Shown piece after piece: positions 24,845 through 33,888 of a stretch of 47,335 bases of DNA. The notes beneath the pieces were generated by a model. The model did not search any database, was not told where the DNA came from, and saw only the letters and a program-made list of their open reading frames with translations. The DNA comes from Thiobacillus sp. 65-1059 (GTDB lineage Bacteria > Pseudomonadota > Gammaproteobacteria > Burkholderiales > Thiobacillaceae): positions 1 through 47,335 of the forward strand of contig MKUE01000008.1 of NCBI GenBank assembly GCA_001897675.1, written 5' to 3'. Numbering within the stretch: position 1 is the first letter of the stretch; each line of letters begins with the position of its first letter. The translations under genes and the position numbers were made by a program.

Positions 24845-26476
24845 TCAGCGCAAATAGCCCTCGTGCTCCAGCTTGAGCAGGATTTGCTGCACCGCCTCGT
24901 CGATGCCCTGATTGGTGGTATCGATCGCCAGCTCCGCTTTTTCGGGCACCTCGTAAGGATCGGATACGCCGGTAAATTCCGGGATCAGGCCCGCGCGCGC
25001 CTTCGCGTATAGACCCTTGCGGTCGCGCAGCTCGCAGGTTTCGATCGGCGTGGCGACATGAATCTCGACGAAGCCGCCGACCGCTTCGATCATGGCGCGC
25101 ACGTCGCGGCGCGTCTGGCGATACGGCGCAATCGGCGCGCAGACGGCGATGCCGCGATTCTTGGTGATTTCGCTCGCGACAAAACCGATGCGCCGCACGT
25201 TGATGTCGCGGTGCGCTTTTGAAAAGCCCAGCTCGGATGAGAGATGGCGGCGCACGATGTCGCCGTCCAGCAGGGTCACCGAACGTCCGCCCATTTCCAT
25301 CAGCCGCGCGGTCAACGCACGCGCGAGGGTGGATTTCCCCGCACCGGACAGGCCGGTAAAGAACACGGTGAATCCCTGGCGTTCGCGCGGCGGATTTTGC
25401 CGCTGCAGCTCGTCCAGTACTTCGGGAAAGCTGTACCAGTCGGGGACTTTCAGTCCAGCCCGCATGCGGCGCTGGAATTCCTCGCCGCTGAGCTTGAGCA
25501 GGCGCGCGCCGGCCGGCGCCTCGGATTCCGGCAGGTGCTCGGCGCGCTCCTCCACATAGACCATGCGCGGGTAGGCAATGAGTTGCACGCCGATTTTTCC
25601 GGCCAGTTCGGCTACCGGCAGATCGGCATCTGTCCGGATGAAGTCCGCGCCGCGCCGGCAGTCGCCGTCGGCCTGGTGTTCGCCGCCCACAATCAGCAGG
25701 CCGCAGCCATGATTGCGCGCGACGATGGCACGCAGCAGCAGCGCGCGCGCGCCGGCTGCGCAGGGTGGCGCCGGCAACAGCGACAACTGGGTCGTGGCGG
25801 CGGGGAAGCGTTCGCGAATGGCGAGGAAACTGCGCACCAGGCCAAAATACCCCGGCGCATCGGTAATGTCGCCCCCCACCTGTGGATGCAGCAACAGGTT
25901 AGCCTCATTCTCGATCGCGCTTTTCAGGCAAAACTCGAACTGCGCGCGGTGCATCGGCTGGCGCGCCTGCCAGGCGACGACGCGCCGCCAGCCGCGCCGG
26001 GCAAACAGCGCGCGCAGCTCAGCCGGGGTGGCACGCAGGCTGGCAAAATCGGGATGCGGCGGCAAGGCGGCGCCTTCGACCGCACCGCCCAGATAGTAGT
26101 CATCACCGTCCTGCCACACGTCGCTGAGCGCCAGCACGGCGAGCATGAAGCCTTCGCCGTCGCGCAAGGCGACGCGATCGCCCGGTTTCAGTTCGGCTGC
26201 GGCTTTTTGCCGGCTGCCAAGCGTCACCGGCAACGGCCAGAAGCTGCCGTCGTCGAGCTGCATGTCCGTCTCGACGCGTGCGCACTGCGCGCGCGTCATG
26301 AAGCCGGTGAGCGGCGAATAGGCGCCGGTCATCAGCATTTCGAGTTCGCACTGCTGGCGCCAGTCGAGTTCGAGCGAAGGCAGCCCCAGGGCTTCCTGCT
26401 TGAGCGCATCGCCCGTCGCGGGCTCGATCAGGTTGATGAGGGCGCCGCCGTAGGGCGCGATCAGTTGGTTCGGCAT
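24845..26476 (-). CDS. APS kinase fused to an N-terminal, probably inactive ATP sulfurylase domain
   Basis: 543 residues. The C-terminal half is a complete APS kinase (CysC): P-loop GLSGAGKS (375-382), DGD at 404-406, GFSKAHRDINVRRIG, and KGLYAKARAGLIPEFTGVSDPYE. It phosphorylates APS to PAPS. The N-terminal half (1-360) is sulfurylase-like, but catalytic motifs are changed: the family QTRNPxHRAH reads QARQPMHRAQ (170-179), and GRDHAG reads GGEHQAD (264-270). I recall that a 544-residue homologue from Thiobacillus denitrificans showed APS kinase but no sulfurylase activity, which matches. Last gene of the minus operon, 25 bp after the DHH gene. Start chosen at 26476. Confidence 0.92.
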   Translation of the reverse strand: MPNQLIAPYGGALINLIEPATGDALKQEALGLPSLELDWRQQCELEMLMTGAYSPLTGFMTRAQCARVETDMQLDDGSFWPLPVTLGSRQKAAAELKPGDRVALRDGEGFMLAVLALSDVWQDGDDYYLGGAVEGAALPPHPDFASLRATPAELRALFARRGWRRVVAWQARQPMHRAQFEFCLKSAIENEANLLLHPQVGGDITDAPGYFGLVRSFLAIRERFPAATTQLSLLPAPPCAAGARALLLRAIVARNHGCGLLIVGGEHQADGDCRRGADFIRTDADLPVAELAGKIGVQLIAYPRMVYVEERAEHLPESEAPAGARLLKLSGEEFQRRMRAGLKVPDWYSFPEVLDELQRQNPPRERQGFTVFFTGLSGAGKSTLARALTARLMEMGGRSVTLLDGDIVRRHLSSELGFSKAHRDINVRRIGFVASEITKNRGIAVCAPIAPYRQTRRDVRAMIEAVGGFVEIHVATPIETCELRDRKGLYAKARAGLIPEFTGVSDPYEVPEKAELAIDTTNQGIDEAVQQILLKLEHEGYLR

Positions 26477-26501
26477 GTTGTTCCAGGAAAAGGCCGCGAG
26501 G

Positions 26502-27458
26502 CTATTTATACATCTCGAAGAAGCTAGCAATAAACCGGCCAAGCTCGGACTCGGGCAAATGGTTGATGCCGGCTGCGCCCTTGCGCCCGCCGCCGCTGTC
26601 GAACTGGCTGCACAGTTCGTCAGCGCCCGACCTCGCAGCCAGCGGCGCGCGCACGCTGACGACATAGCCGCCGCCCGGCTTGGCGGTGAGCACGGCGTGC
26701 GCCTGTGCGGGCGACTCGACTGCCAGCCGATTGCCGAACACGCCGGAAATCCGCCGCGCCCACTTTTCGGCGGGCAGCATGAAAATGCGCCCGGCCGCAC
26801 GCATTTCGATCGCATCGACGGCGGCCGCGCGCGCCATGTCGTCGCGATAGCCGGCTTGCAAAATCCGATAGGCGGGCGACTCGGCGACGAAGGCGAAAGG
26901 GTCGGCGAACGGGCGCAGCTGGCCATACAGCTCGGCCGGATCGAAAAACAGATCGTCGAGGGTTTCGCCATAGCCGTTGTAGTTGAGGCACTCGCCGAGC
27001 GACTGCAATTGCGCCAACTGGCCGGCGGACAGGTTGAGCGGGGCGGCGGCTTGCCGCGCAGCGTCGGCGAGATTGTCGCCAAACGCGGCGGCCACCGCCC
27101 ATGCCAGTTGCCTGCCTTGCAGATACCGGTTCACCAGCAGACTGGTGCAGACGTTGGCATCGGTGTCGATGTGCGGTTCGAAATGGGGATGCGCAGGGAT
27201 GTCGCCCGGCTGATGGTGATCGAAATAGCGCACGTGCGCGCCCGCTTCAAGCAGCCGGTCGAGCGCGTCGCGGTTTTTCGACAGCGCGATGTCGAGCACG
27301 GTGACGCGGTCGCCTGCCTGGGCCTTGACCCGTTTCAGCAGGCCGATGTCGCGCTTGGGTCCGGTGATCAATTCGGAGTCGGCCGGATCGATTAGGCGCA
27401 ACTGATGCAGCGCGCAGATGCCGTCCGCGTCGCCGTTGAAAACGTCAATGAGAGGCAT
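26502..27458 (-). CDS. DHH-family phosphoesterase (DHH-DHHA1)
   Basis: 318 residues. DHH domain: DVFNGDADGICALHQLRL (D10, D12), VLDIALS (D56), YFDHHQPGD (D80, H81, H82); these supply the Mn ligands. The C-terminal DHHA1 domain has the GGGRKGAAGIN motif near 293. The layout matches RecJ/NrnA-type phosphoesterases, which act on single-stranded or nano-RNA ends or on pAp. I cannot separate these by sequence alone; the N-terminal NGDADG motif is closer to RecJ-like than to NrnA motifs. The start at 27458 overlaps the 3' end of the VanZ gene by 14 bp, and the APS-kinase gene follows, so a pAp-recycling role is attractive but unproven. No membrane segment. Confidence 0.82.
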   Translation of the reverse strand: MPLIDVFNGDADGICALHQLRLIDPADSELITGPKRDIGLLKRVKAQAGDRVTVLDIALSKNRDALDRLLEAGAHVRYFDHHQPGDIPAHPHFEPHIDTDANVCTSLLVNRYLQGRQLAWAVAAAFGDNLADAARQAAAPLNLSAGQLAQLQSLGECLNYNGYGETLDDLFFDPAELYGQLRPFADPFAFVAESPAYRILQAGYRDDMARAAAVDAIEMRAAGRIFMLPAEKWARRISGVFGNRLAVESPAQAHAVLTAKPGGGYVVSVRAPLAARSGADELCSQFDSGGGRKGAAGINHLPESELGRFIASFFEMYK

Positions 27459-29781
27459 GGGGAGCTTGGCTGTGTAGTCGGGGCGTGGCGCGGAAGTGCG
27501 GCCATTGTAAGGAGGCCAGCGCCGCGATGACAAGCACGTGCAGCGCGCTGTAGCGCAGCCAGACGATGGGCTGCGCGGCGTAATGCTGGCGGTCGGCGCT
27601 CAGCAAAAACTGCAGGGCCGAAAACTGCTGGCCGTATTTGTCGATTTCGCCTGCCAGCCCGAGATGCAGAAACCATGTCGCCAAGGGCAGCGACGCAAGC
27701 ACTCCGGCCAGCTGCCGGGTGCGCTGCGCTGCCGACAGCGGCGAAGCCAGCCAGGCCGCCGCCAGGAACAGGACGTAGAGCCAGGCGCATAGCGCCGCAA
27801 AGGCCAGCGGCCGCGGCGTCGCCATGAGCTCCGTGAGGTTGTCGGTGGCCGCCTGCACGACGATGCCCCAATACGCCAGCAGCAGCACCGGAACCGCCGC
27901 CCAGAAATGCCCCGCTCCCAACCGCCGGCCGCGCCAGCGGCGCACGGTTTGCGCGGCCAGGTACAGCAACGCCCCGGGCACCGCCAGCAGCGCCACCCAG
28001 CGCAGCCCCAGCTCCCACTGTCCGGGCCAATGGCGCACCGGGCTGCCAGCCAGATCGTGCAGGCTCTCATCCGGCACGGCAGCCGCCAGCAACAGAAAAG
28101 CCATCCCGCCATACAGCAGCAAACCGAGCGGCAGTTGCCCCTGGCGCAACAGGCCGGACACCCGCCGCCGCGCCAGCCACACCGGCCACACGGCCAGCCA
28201 GTAGCACGCCAGCGCAAGCAGCAGCGCCGACAGCCAGGGCGCGTCGTGCCGCAGCAGCTCGCGCACGTTGTAAGGCATGAAAGGGGCGTGCGCCGCACTC
28301 CAGAACAGCACGGTCAGCCCCCCCAGCATCAGCGGCAAATGCCAGCGCGCACCCGGTGCCGCATGCGGAAAAACGGCGGCCGTATCGACGGCCGTTCGTG
28401 CCGACACGGCATGGCGCGGTGCGCGCAGCATGCGGCGCGCCATGCCGTAGCCCGCCAGCCCTCCCAGCCAGGCCAGCAGCCAATCGGTGGTATCGACGAT
28501 TTTGTGCGGCAGCATCACCTGCCCCAGTTCGATGACGGCAGGCATTCCCGCCAACACCAGCATGGCCAGCGCAAACAGGGGACCGCGCCAACGCCACGGC
28601 TGCCGCGCCACGCCCCATGCCAGCAAACCGCCGAGCGGGGCAAAGAACAGCGTCTTGCGCAGCACTTCGGTGATGGCACGGTATTCGGTGCCGATGTAAT
28701 ACACCTCGAACGGCACCCGCTGCAGGAAGTCAAGCCGGCTTTTGATGAAGGCGCCGTCGGTGCGGAAATCGAAGGGAAACCAGAACACGAACAGCAGCAC
28801 GCTCAGCCATCCCGCCGCCAGCGCGAATGGCAGCCATCCCGCCGCCCCGCCCGCATATACGGGCACGGCGCCCGCCCGCAGCGGCTGGCCGACGGGCGCT
28901 TCGCGCGCGGCCAGCCAGCCGCCGGCGAAGCTCCCCAGGGCGGTGCCGGCGGCGGCCGTGAAGAGGTCGGTGACATCGCTGACGCGCGAAAAGACGAACA
29001 GTTGCATGATTTCCAGCGCCACGGCCGTGGCCAGCGCCATGCCCCACGCGCGCCACGCGCTGCGTGTCCCGTCGAGCCGCCACAGCAGCGCAAGCGGCAC
29101 CCAGATCAGGGCATCGGTGGCGATTTCGTACAGCGCATAGGCCGCATCCCCCGGCAGACGGCCAAACGGAATCAGATTGACCTTGCCGTCCTGCCATTTA
29201 TGGAAAATCTCGACCAGGCTGATGGTCAGGTCGAGCGGCAGCACGTTATAGACCAGCACCCCCGCCAGATACGCCCACGCCAGCCGCTCGGCCAGGGCGG
29301 CGCGGGCATGGGTGTGTTGCCAGGACTGCAGCCAGTCGACGAACCGCCCGCCCGCCCCCCACCAGGCCAGTACGCCGACGATCCCGCCCAGTGCTTCGGC
29401 AAAGATGTCGTTTTGCGACACCGTACGCTGCGGGAAAAACAGCTGCGTGAATTCGATCCCGATACTCAACGCGGTGGCCGCGGGAATCAGCGCCAGCGTG
29501 GCGAGCCCCCGGCGCAAACGGCTGCGGCCGGCCGACAGCGCGCCCATCCACAGGAAGCTCAGCGGGATGAACAGCAGCAGATTGGCCACCCAGTCGGCGC
29601 GCGAACCGATGCCGAGCTTGAGGAAGGGTATCGCGTCGAAGCGCGCCACCGCCTCGTCCCACGGCAGCGCATGAAATTTCAATGGCACCAGGCTGCCGTA
29701 AACGACAAATGCGGTGTACAGCAGCGCAGCCCACCACAGCAGGGCGCGGGGTTTGCCGGACGTCCCCATGTTGCGGCTCAT
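27445..29781 (-). CDS. Large VanZ-domain multi-pass membrane protein
   Basis: 778 residues with about 18-20 hydrophobic helices and no large soluble domain. Residues 1-150 resemble a VanZ-like domain (YGSLVPLKFHALPWDEAVARF, NLLLFIPLSFLWMG, QNDIFAEALGGIVGVLAWWGAG). A second VanZ-like unit covers 170-290 (YNVLPLDLTISLVEIFHKWQ), and a third may lie at 320-460 (ALLFAPLGGLLAWGVARQPWR-type sequence, TEYRAITEVLRKTLF). The last 300 residues are further helices of unknown type. VanZ-like proteins occur in glycopeptide resistance and in exopolysaccharide loci, with unknown biochemistry. The start overlaps the stop of the beta-helix gene (ATGA), so the pair is coupled. Confidence 0.82.
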   Translation of the reverse strand: MSRNMGTSGKPRALLWWAALLYTAFVVYGSLVPLKFHALPWDEAVARFDAIPFLKLGIGSRADWVANLLLFIPLSFLWMGALSAGRSRLRRGLATLALIPAATALSIGIEFTQLFFPQRTVSQNDIFAEALGGIVGVLAWWGAGGRFVDWLQSWQHTHARAALAERLAWAYLAGVLVYNVLPLDLTISLVEIFHKWQDGKVNLIPFGRLPGDAAYALYEIATDALIWVPLALLWRLDGTRSAWRAWGMALATAVALEIMQLFVFSRVSDVTDLFTAAAGTALGSFAGGWLAAREAPVGQPLRAGAVPVYAGGAAGWLPFALAAGWLSVLLFVFWFPFDFRTDGAFIKSRLDFLQRVPFEVYYIGTEYRAITEVLRKTLFFAPLGGLLAWGVARQPWRWRGPLFALAMLVLAGMPAVIELGQVMLPHKIVDTTDWLLAWLGGLAGYGMARRMLRAPRHAVSARTAVDTAAVFPHAAPGARWHLPLMLGGLTVLFWSAAHAPFMPYNVRELLRHDAPWLSALLLALACYWLAVWPVWLARRRVSGLLRQGQLPLGLLLYGGMAFLLLAAAVPDESLHDLAGSPVRHWPGQWELGLRWVALLAVPGALLYLAAQTVRRWRGRRLGAGHFWAAVPVLLLAYWGIVVQAATDNLTELMATPRPLAFAALCAWLYVLFLAAAWLASPLSAAQRTRQLAGVLASLPLATWFLHLGLAGEIDKYGQQFSALQFLLSADRQHYAAQPIVWLRYSALHVLVIAALASLQWPHFRATPRLHSQAPHASH

Positions 29782-31028
29782 GGCCGGTGGGCCTCCGGCA
29801 TACGCAGCACGGCGGGCGCCACCCTTGCGCCGGGGCGCGACGCGCCCTGCCAGTCGGGATAGGCTGCCAGCTCGCTCGCCAGCGCAGCCGGCAAGCGGTC
29901 CGGCGGCTGCACATCCGCCAGCAGGCGCGCAGTCAGTTCCGCTGCGGCAAGGTTCAAAAAATCAGGCCGATAGGCCAGCGTGACATTGTGCGCGGCCTCG
30001 CCGCCCAGCACAGGATGGCTGGCCGCCACCACATTGGCGATCACCCGCTGGCGCCAGGCCGCTCCCTTGCCCTGGCGCACCAGGATGCCCGTATCCGAAG
30101 CCAGCACGGTGTTGGAGAAAATCGCCATGTCGCGCGGCACTTCGTGGTGCGGCTGGATATGGATCGCATCGCCGCTGCCGTTGATGAATACATTGTCGTA
30201 CACCGCCACCCGCCCCTCCGCCTGCAACAACGCTTCGCTCGGATTGTGCAGAAAGAGGTTGCCGTAGACCAGATAGCGGTCTTCGCTACCTGCACCCGTC
30301 GGCGGAACATGGCCCAGCAGGACGTTGGGGCGCGCCTGCGGGCCGGCGACGGCGTCGGACTTGGAAAACACGTTGTACCGAATCACCGTGTCGTAGCGAT
30401 CCGCATATTCGCCCGGACGCGTGGTTTGATGCTTGATCTGCAGGTTGTAACCCAGGGTGTGCGCGACCCGGTTGGCTTCGATGACGCCACCGACGAAGGG
30501 ATCCGAGCCATCGGAATCGCCGAAGTACATGCCGGTGCCGACCCGCTCGATGCGATTTCCTCTGACCGCCCACCCCAGAGCCGGACATTTGGTGGAAATG
30601 CCCACGTTTTGCTGCGACGCGGCATGGTCGTGAATATGCAGTGACTCCAGCGTGATGTGGTCGGCATAGCGGCTGTGGCCTTCGGCCTTGACTGCATCCA
30701 CCGGCAGGTTGCCGCCATCGAGTTCCAGGTGGCGCAACACCAGGTGGCGGACGTTGACCAGGCTGACCGTGTTGGCGTGCGGCCGCGCGATGAAGCGCGG
30801 CGGCGCAGCGGGGTCGGCCGCTTCGACGACGATGGGCTGACCGGCGCGCCCGGACAGATTGTGCAGCGGCAGGCCCTGGCGGTAGTCCCCCGACACCAGC
30901 AGCAAGCGGTCGCCCGGCTGCAAGTGGCGCAAATAATCGCGGTAATTTTGCGCATCCACGCGGTAGTCTGCGGCTGCCGTCATGTCCGTCAGCAGGCAGA
31001 GCAGCCCCATGCAGACGGCTCGCCGCAT
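29778..31028 (-). CDS. Secreted right-handed parallel beta-helix protein
   Basis: 416 residues with an N-terminal signal peptide (MRRAVCMGLLCLLTDMTAAA), so periplasmic or secreted. From about residue 90 onward there are repeated short beta coils (NVRHLVLRHLELDGGNL, ADHITLESLHIHDH, GWAVRGNRIERVGTGMYFGD, DTVIRYNVFSKSD, RYLVYGNLFLHNPSE, RVAVYDNVFINGSGD, MAIFSNTVLASDTG) that predict a parallel beta-helix as in polysaccharide lyases, epimerases and esterases. No catalytic set could be fixed. It starts directly after the aroK stop (TGAATG), and its own stop overlaps the VanZ start. A role in an extracellular polysaccharide is an inference from the fold and neighbours. Confidence 0.8.
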   Translation of the reverse strand: MRRAVCMGLLCLLTDMTAAADYRVDAQNYRDYLRHLQPGDRLLLVSGDYRQGLPLHNLSGRAGQPIVVEAADPAAPPRFIARPHANTVSLVNVRHLVLRHLELDGGNLPVDAVKAEGHSRYADHITLESLHIHDHAASQQNVGISTKCPALGWAVRGNRIERVGTGMYFGDSDGSDPFVGGVIEANRVAHTLGYNLQIKHQTTRPGEYADRYDTVIRYNVFSKSDAVAGPQARPNVLLGHVPPTGAGSEDRYLVYGNLFLHNPSEALLQAEGRVAVYDNVFINGSGDAIHIQPHHEVPRDMAIFSNTVLASDTGILVRQGKGAAWRQRVIANVVAASHPVLGGEAAHNVTLAYRPDFLNLAAAELTARLLADVQPPDRLPAALASELAAYPDWQGASRPGARVAPAVLRMPEAHRP

Positions 31029-31580
31029 TCAGCCCGCCGTATCGGGCAGCGGCAGCCCTCTCCTCAGCAAGTCCAGCTTGCCGAAGAGCACGCGGGCCAT
31101 GCCCGCCACGCTCTGCCGCCCGGTATCCACCACGATGTCGGCCACTTCGCGATACAGGGGATCGCGCTGTTTATAGAGCTCGCGCAAGCGTTCCAGCGGG
31201 TCCGCCGTTTGCAGCAGCGGGCGGTTGCGATCGTGCCGTGTGCGTTCGTACAAATGCTCGGGCGTGCCGCGTAAATAGATCACCACCCCGTTATTGCGCA
31301 GATTGCTGCGGTTGGCCGCCGACAGCACCGCCCCGCCGCCGGTGGCCAGCACAATGCCCGACAATGCGGTCAGCTCGGCGATGGCCGCCTCTTCGCGCTT
31401 GCGGAAACCCGCTTCTCCTTCGATTTCGAAAATGACCGGGATCTTGACGCCGGTGCGCGCCTCGATTTCGTGGTCCGAATCGTGGAAGGCGCAGCCGTAA
31501 TGCTTGGCCAGCAGCCGCCCCACCGTGGTCTTGCCGGCACCCATCAGTCCGACGAGATAAAGATTGTCTCGCTTGCTCAT
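31029..31580 (-). CDS. aroK: Shikimate kinase
   Basis: 183 residues. Phosphorylates shikimate in the aromatic amino acid pathway. P-loop GLMGAGKTTVG (11-21), substrate residues in DSDHEIEARTGVKIPVIFEIEGEAGFRKRE, GGGAVL near 78, and the lid YERTRHDRNRPLLQ. It follows pilQ across a terminator, a place where many betaproteobacteria have aroK-aroB, but here aroB is absent and a beta-helix/VanZ/DHH/APS-kinase series follows instead. Start at 31580 (MSKRDNLYLVGLMG) matches the family. Confidence 0.96.
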   Translation of the reverse strand: MSKRDNLYLVGLMGAGKTTVGRLLAKHYGCAFHDSDHEIEARTGVKIPVIFEIEGEAGFRKREEAAIAELTALSGIVLATGGGAVLSAANRSNLRNNGVVIYLRGTPEHLYERTRHDRNRPLLQTADPLERLRELYKQRDPLYREVADIVVDTGRQSVAGMARVLFGKLDLLRRGLPLPDTAG

Positions 31581-31641
31581 GGCGCCATTCTAATTGGGCT
31601 TGTATCGGCGGTACACACAGGCCGCCTTGAATTGGAGACAA

Positions 31642-31672
31642 AGAAAAACGCGGGCCTGGCCCGCGTTTTTCT
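31642..31672. terminator. Bidirectional terminator between pilQ and aroK
   Basis: A 13-bp perfect stem (31642-31654 with 31660-31672) around a CCTGG loop, with A5 and T5 inside the stem's outer part so that each strand ends in a T-run. It starts 12 bp after the pilQ stop. It should largely separate pilMNOPQ from the aroK operon, which then needs a promoter in the 61 bp before aroK. Confidence 0.88.
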
Positions 31673-31683
31673 CGCTTTCTCGA

Positions 31684-33888
31684 TCAGCGGAGCGACAGGC
31701 GCTCGTCGAGAATGCGCGGGGTGAGGAAAATCAGCAGCTCAATTTTGTCTTTCTGCTTGTTTGAGTTCTTGAAGAGGTTGCCGAGGAAGGGAACGTCTCC
31801 GAGGAACGGAACCTTATTGATGTCATTCCGATCGACCTCTTCAAAAATTCCGCCCAGCACGGCCGTTTCGCCATTGCTCACCCGCACCTGGGTTTTGGCA
31901 CGCTTGGTTTCGATGGTGGGCGCGCTCAGGCCCGCAGCCGTAATCACCGGGCCGCGTGCATCCTTCTGGATTTCCACGCTCATGATGATGGAGTCGTTGT
32001 TGAGGATTTGCGGGTCCACCAGCAGGCAGAGGAACGCGTCCTTGAACGTAACGGTCGTCGTCGCCACTCCACCGGAAACGGTTTGGGTGATATATGGAAT
32101 CTGCTCGCCCTGCAGGATCACCGCCGGCTTCTGGTTGGACGTCACGACACGCGGGCTGGAAAGAATCTTTCCGCGGTTATCCGCTTCCAGCGCCTGCAAT
32201 TCCAGACTGATCAAATTGCCTGTCGCGATATTCAACAATGACAGGCCGAACGAGCCCGGGGCCGTGCTGCCCGAGATCGGCAAATTGACATTGTTGGAGA
32301 TCGTGCCTGCCTGGGCAGCCGACTGATTGCCCGACAGGTTGATGCCGGTTTGCGAGCCGGCCAGATTGGTCGTGCCTGTAATCCGGGTGCCCAGCCGTGC
32401 GCCCAACTGGCGGCCCCATTGCGAATCGGCAATGACCACCCGCGCCTCGATCATGACCTGGCGGGCGGGCACGTCCAGACGCGCGAGCAGTTCGCGAATC
32501 TCCTGAATCTTGCGTGCCGTATCGGTGATGATCAGCGTATTGGTCTTCAGCTCATAGGTTGCGCGGCCCCGCTTGGTCAGGACTTTCTGGTCAGTATCCC
32601 CCTGGCCTTTCTGCGATGCCTGCGCTGCCGCCGCGCCGCCCAGGCCCTGGGCTTGCGCCGAGCAGTTTACCGCGTTGTTGGTTGCCGAATTGAGGAAAGC
32701 GCCGGAGGCAAAGCCGTACAGCATGGTTTGCGCCTCATCCGCCCGCATGTAGTTGAGCTGGATGTACTCGGTGGTCAGGGGCTCCAGATCGGCCACCGCC
32801 GATCTGGCTTCGAACTCCAGCTTCTCCTTGGTCAGCAGTTCGTCCTTGGGCGCGATCCAGATCACGTTGCCGTTCTGGCGCTTGTCCAGGCCCTTGGTCT
32901 GCATGATGAGGTCAAGCGCCTGGTCCCACGGCACGTCTTTCAGGCGCAGCGTCAGGTTGCCGGCCACGGTGTCGCTGGCGATGATGTTGAGGCCGGTGAA
33001 GTCGGCGATGACCTGCAGCACCGAGCGCACCTCGACGTTCTGGAAATTGAGCGAGAGTTTTTCGCCGACGTATTTCACCTTGCCGTCGGCGGTTTTCTTC
33101 TGGCCATCGACCGCCGCCTTGACTTCGACGATGAAGCTGTTGTCGGTCTGGTAGGCCGAATACTCCCAGCCGCCCTTGGGTTCGATCACCATGCGGGTGT
33201 TGTCGCCCAGGGTATAGGTTTCGATGGTCTGCACCGGGGTGCCGAAATCGGCCACGTCGAGACGGCGCTGCAGGGCCTGGGGCAGTTCGGTGCCGATGAA
33301 GTCGACGACCACGCCGTTGGCCTGCTGGCGGATGTTGATCCCCGCCTGCGCATCGGACAGCGTGGTCACGATGCGTGCCTCGCCCGCTGCGCCACGCCTG
33401 AAATCGACGTCGCGGATGCTGTGGCGCGCCGTACCGGGTCCCGCCTCGGCAAACCGCGGGCTGACGTTCACCGGCGCCGCACCGGCGCCGACATCGCCCA
33501 GCGCGACGAGCAGCGACTTGCCGTCGATCCTGGCGTCGTATTCAACCGCCTTGTTCAGATTCAAAACCAGGCGGGTGCGCGTTCCCGCCTGCACCACGTT
33601 GACGCTCGACAGAGGGCCGAGGTTGGCGTCCACCGTGTTGCGTCCCATGGCGTTGCCGGTGTCGGGCAGGTCAAGCGCGATGCGCGGCGGATTGCCTACG
33701 GTAAACCCCGCCGGCGTGGCTGTCAGCGCATTCTTGAGGTTGACGCGCACCACGACCTTGCCGCCGGGCAGGGTGGTGGTTTCGACGCTTTGCACTGCGT
33801 TGCCGGTGGGCGGCACGTCGGCAGCGCGCACTGCGAGAGGCAGCGCCAAACCAGCGAGCAGGACGATCCCAAACAGTTGGCGGGTCAT
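31684..33888 (-). CDS. pilQ: Type IV pilus secretin PilQ
   Basis: Outer-membrane secretin through which the type IV pilus exits. 734 residues from the ATG at 33888, which begins a signal peptide (MTRQLFGIVLLAGLALPLAVRAA). Two AMIN domains occupy about 25-270, then an STN/N0 domain (NFQNVEVRSVLQVIADFTGLNIIASD), an N1 domain (LTTEYIQLNYMRADEAQTML) and the secretin barrel (VMIEARVVIADSQWGRQLGARLG; ending VPFLGDVPFLGNLFKNSNKQKDKIELLIFLTPRIL). The usual hydrophobic strand before the DPQI motif reads AFLCLLVDPQI, with a cysteine. An ATG at 34029 has the better ribosome binding site (AGAGG) and would add 47 residues of repeat-like sequence before the signal peptide; see finding. Confidence 0.92.
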   Translation of the reverse strand: MTRQLFGIVLLAGLALPLAVRAADVPPTGNAVQSVETTTLPGGKVVVRVNLKNALTATPAGFTVGNPPRIALDLPDTGNAMGRNTVDANLGPLSSVNVVQAGTRTRLVLNLNKAVEYDARIDGKSLLVALGDVGAGAAPVNVSPRFAEAGPGTARHSIRDVDFRRGAAGEARIVTTLSDAQAGINIRQQANGVVVDFIGTELPQALQRRLDVADFGTPVQTIETYTLGDNTRMVIEPKGGWEYSAYQTDNSFIVEVKAAVDGQKKTADGKVKYVGEKLSLNFQNVEVRSVLQVIADFTGLNIIASDTVAGNLTLRLKDVPWDQALDLIMQTKGLDKRQNGNVIWIAPKDELLTKEKLEFEARSAVADLEPLTTEYIQLNYMRADEAQTMLYGFASGAFLNSATNNAVNCSAQAQGLGGAAAAQASQKGQGDTDQKVLTKRGRATYELKTNTLIITDTARKIQEIRELLARLDVPARQVMIEARVVIADSQWGRQLGARLGTRITGTTNLAGSQTGINLSGNQSAAQAGTISNNVNLPISGSTAPGSFGLSLLNIATGNLISLELQALEADNRGKILSSPRVVTSNQKPAVILQGEQIPYITQTVSGGVATTTVTFKDAFLCLLVDPQILNNDSIIMSVEIQKDARGPVITAAGLSAPTIETKRAKTQVRVSNGETAVLGGIFEEVDRNDINKVPFLGDVPFLGNLFKNSNKQKDKIELLIFLTPRILDERLSLR

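Noticed and set aside
24845-26476. Annotating the N-terminal domain as a working ATP sulfurylase
   Set aside because: Key motifs are substituted; only the APS kinase half has an intact active site.
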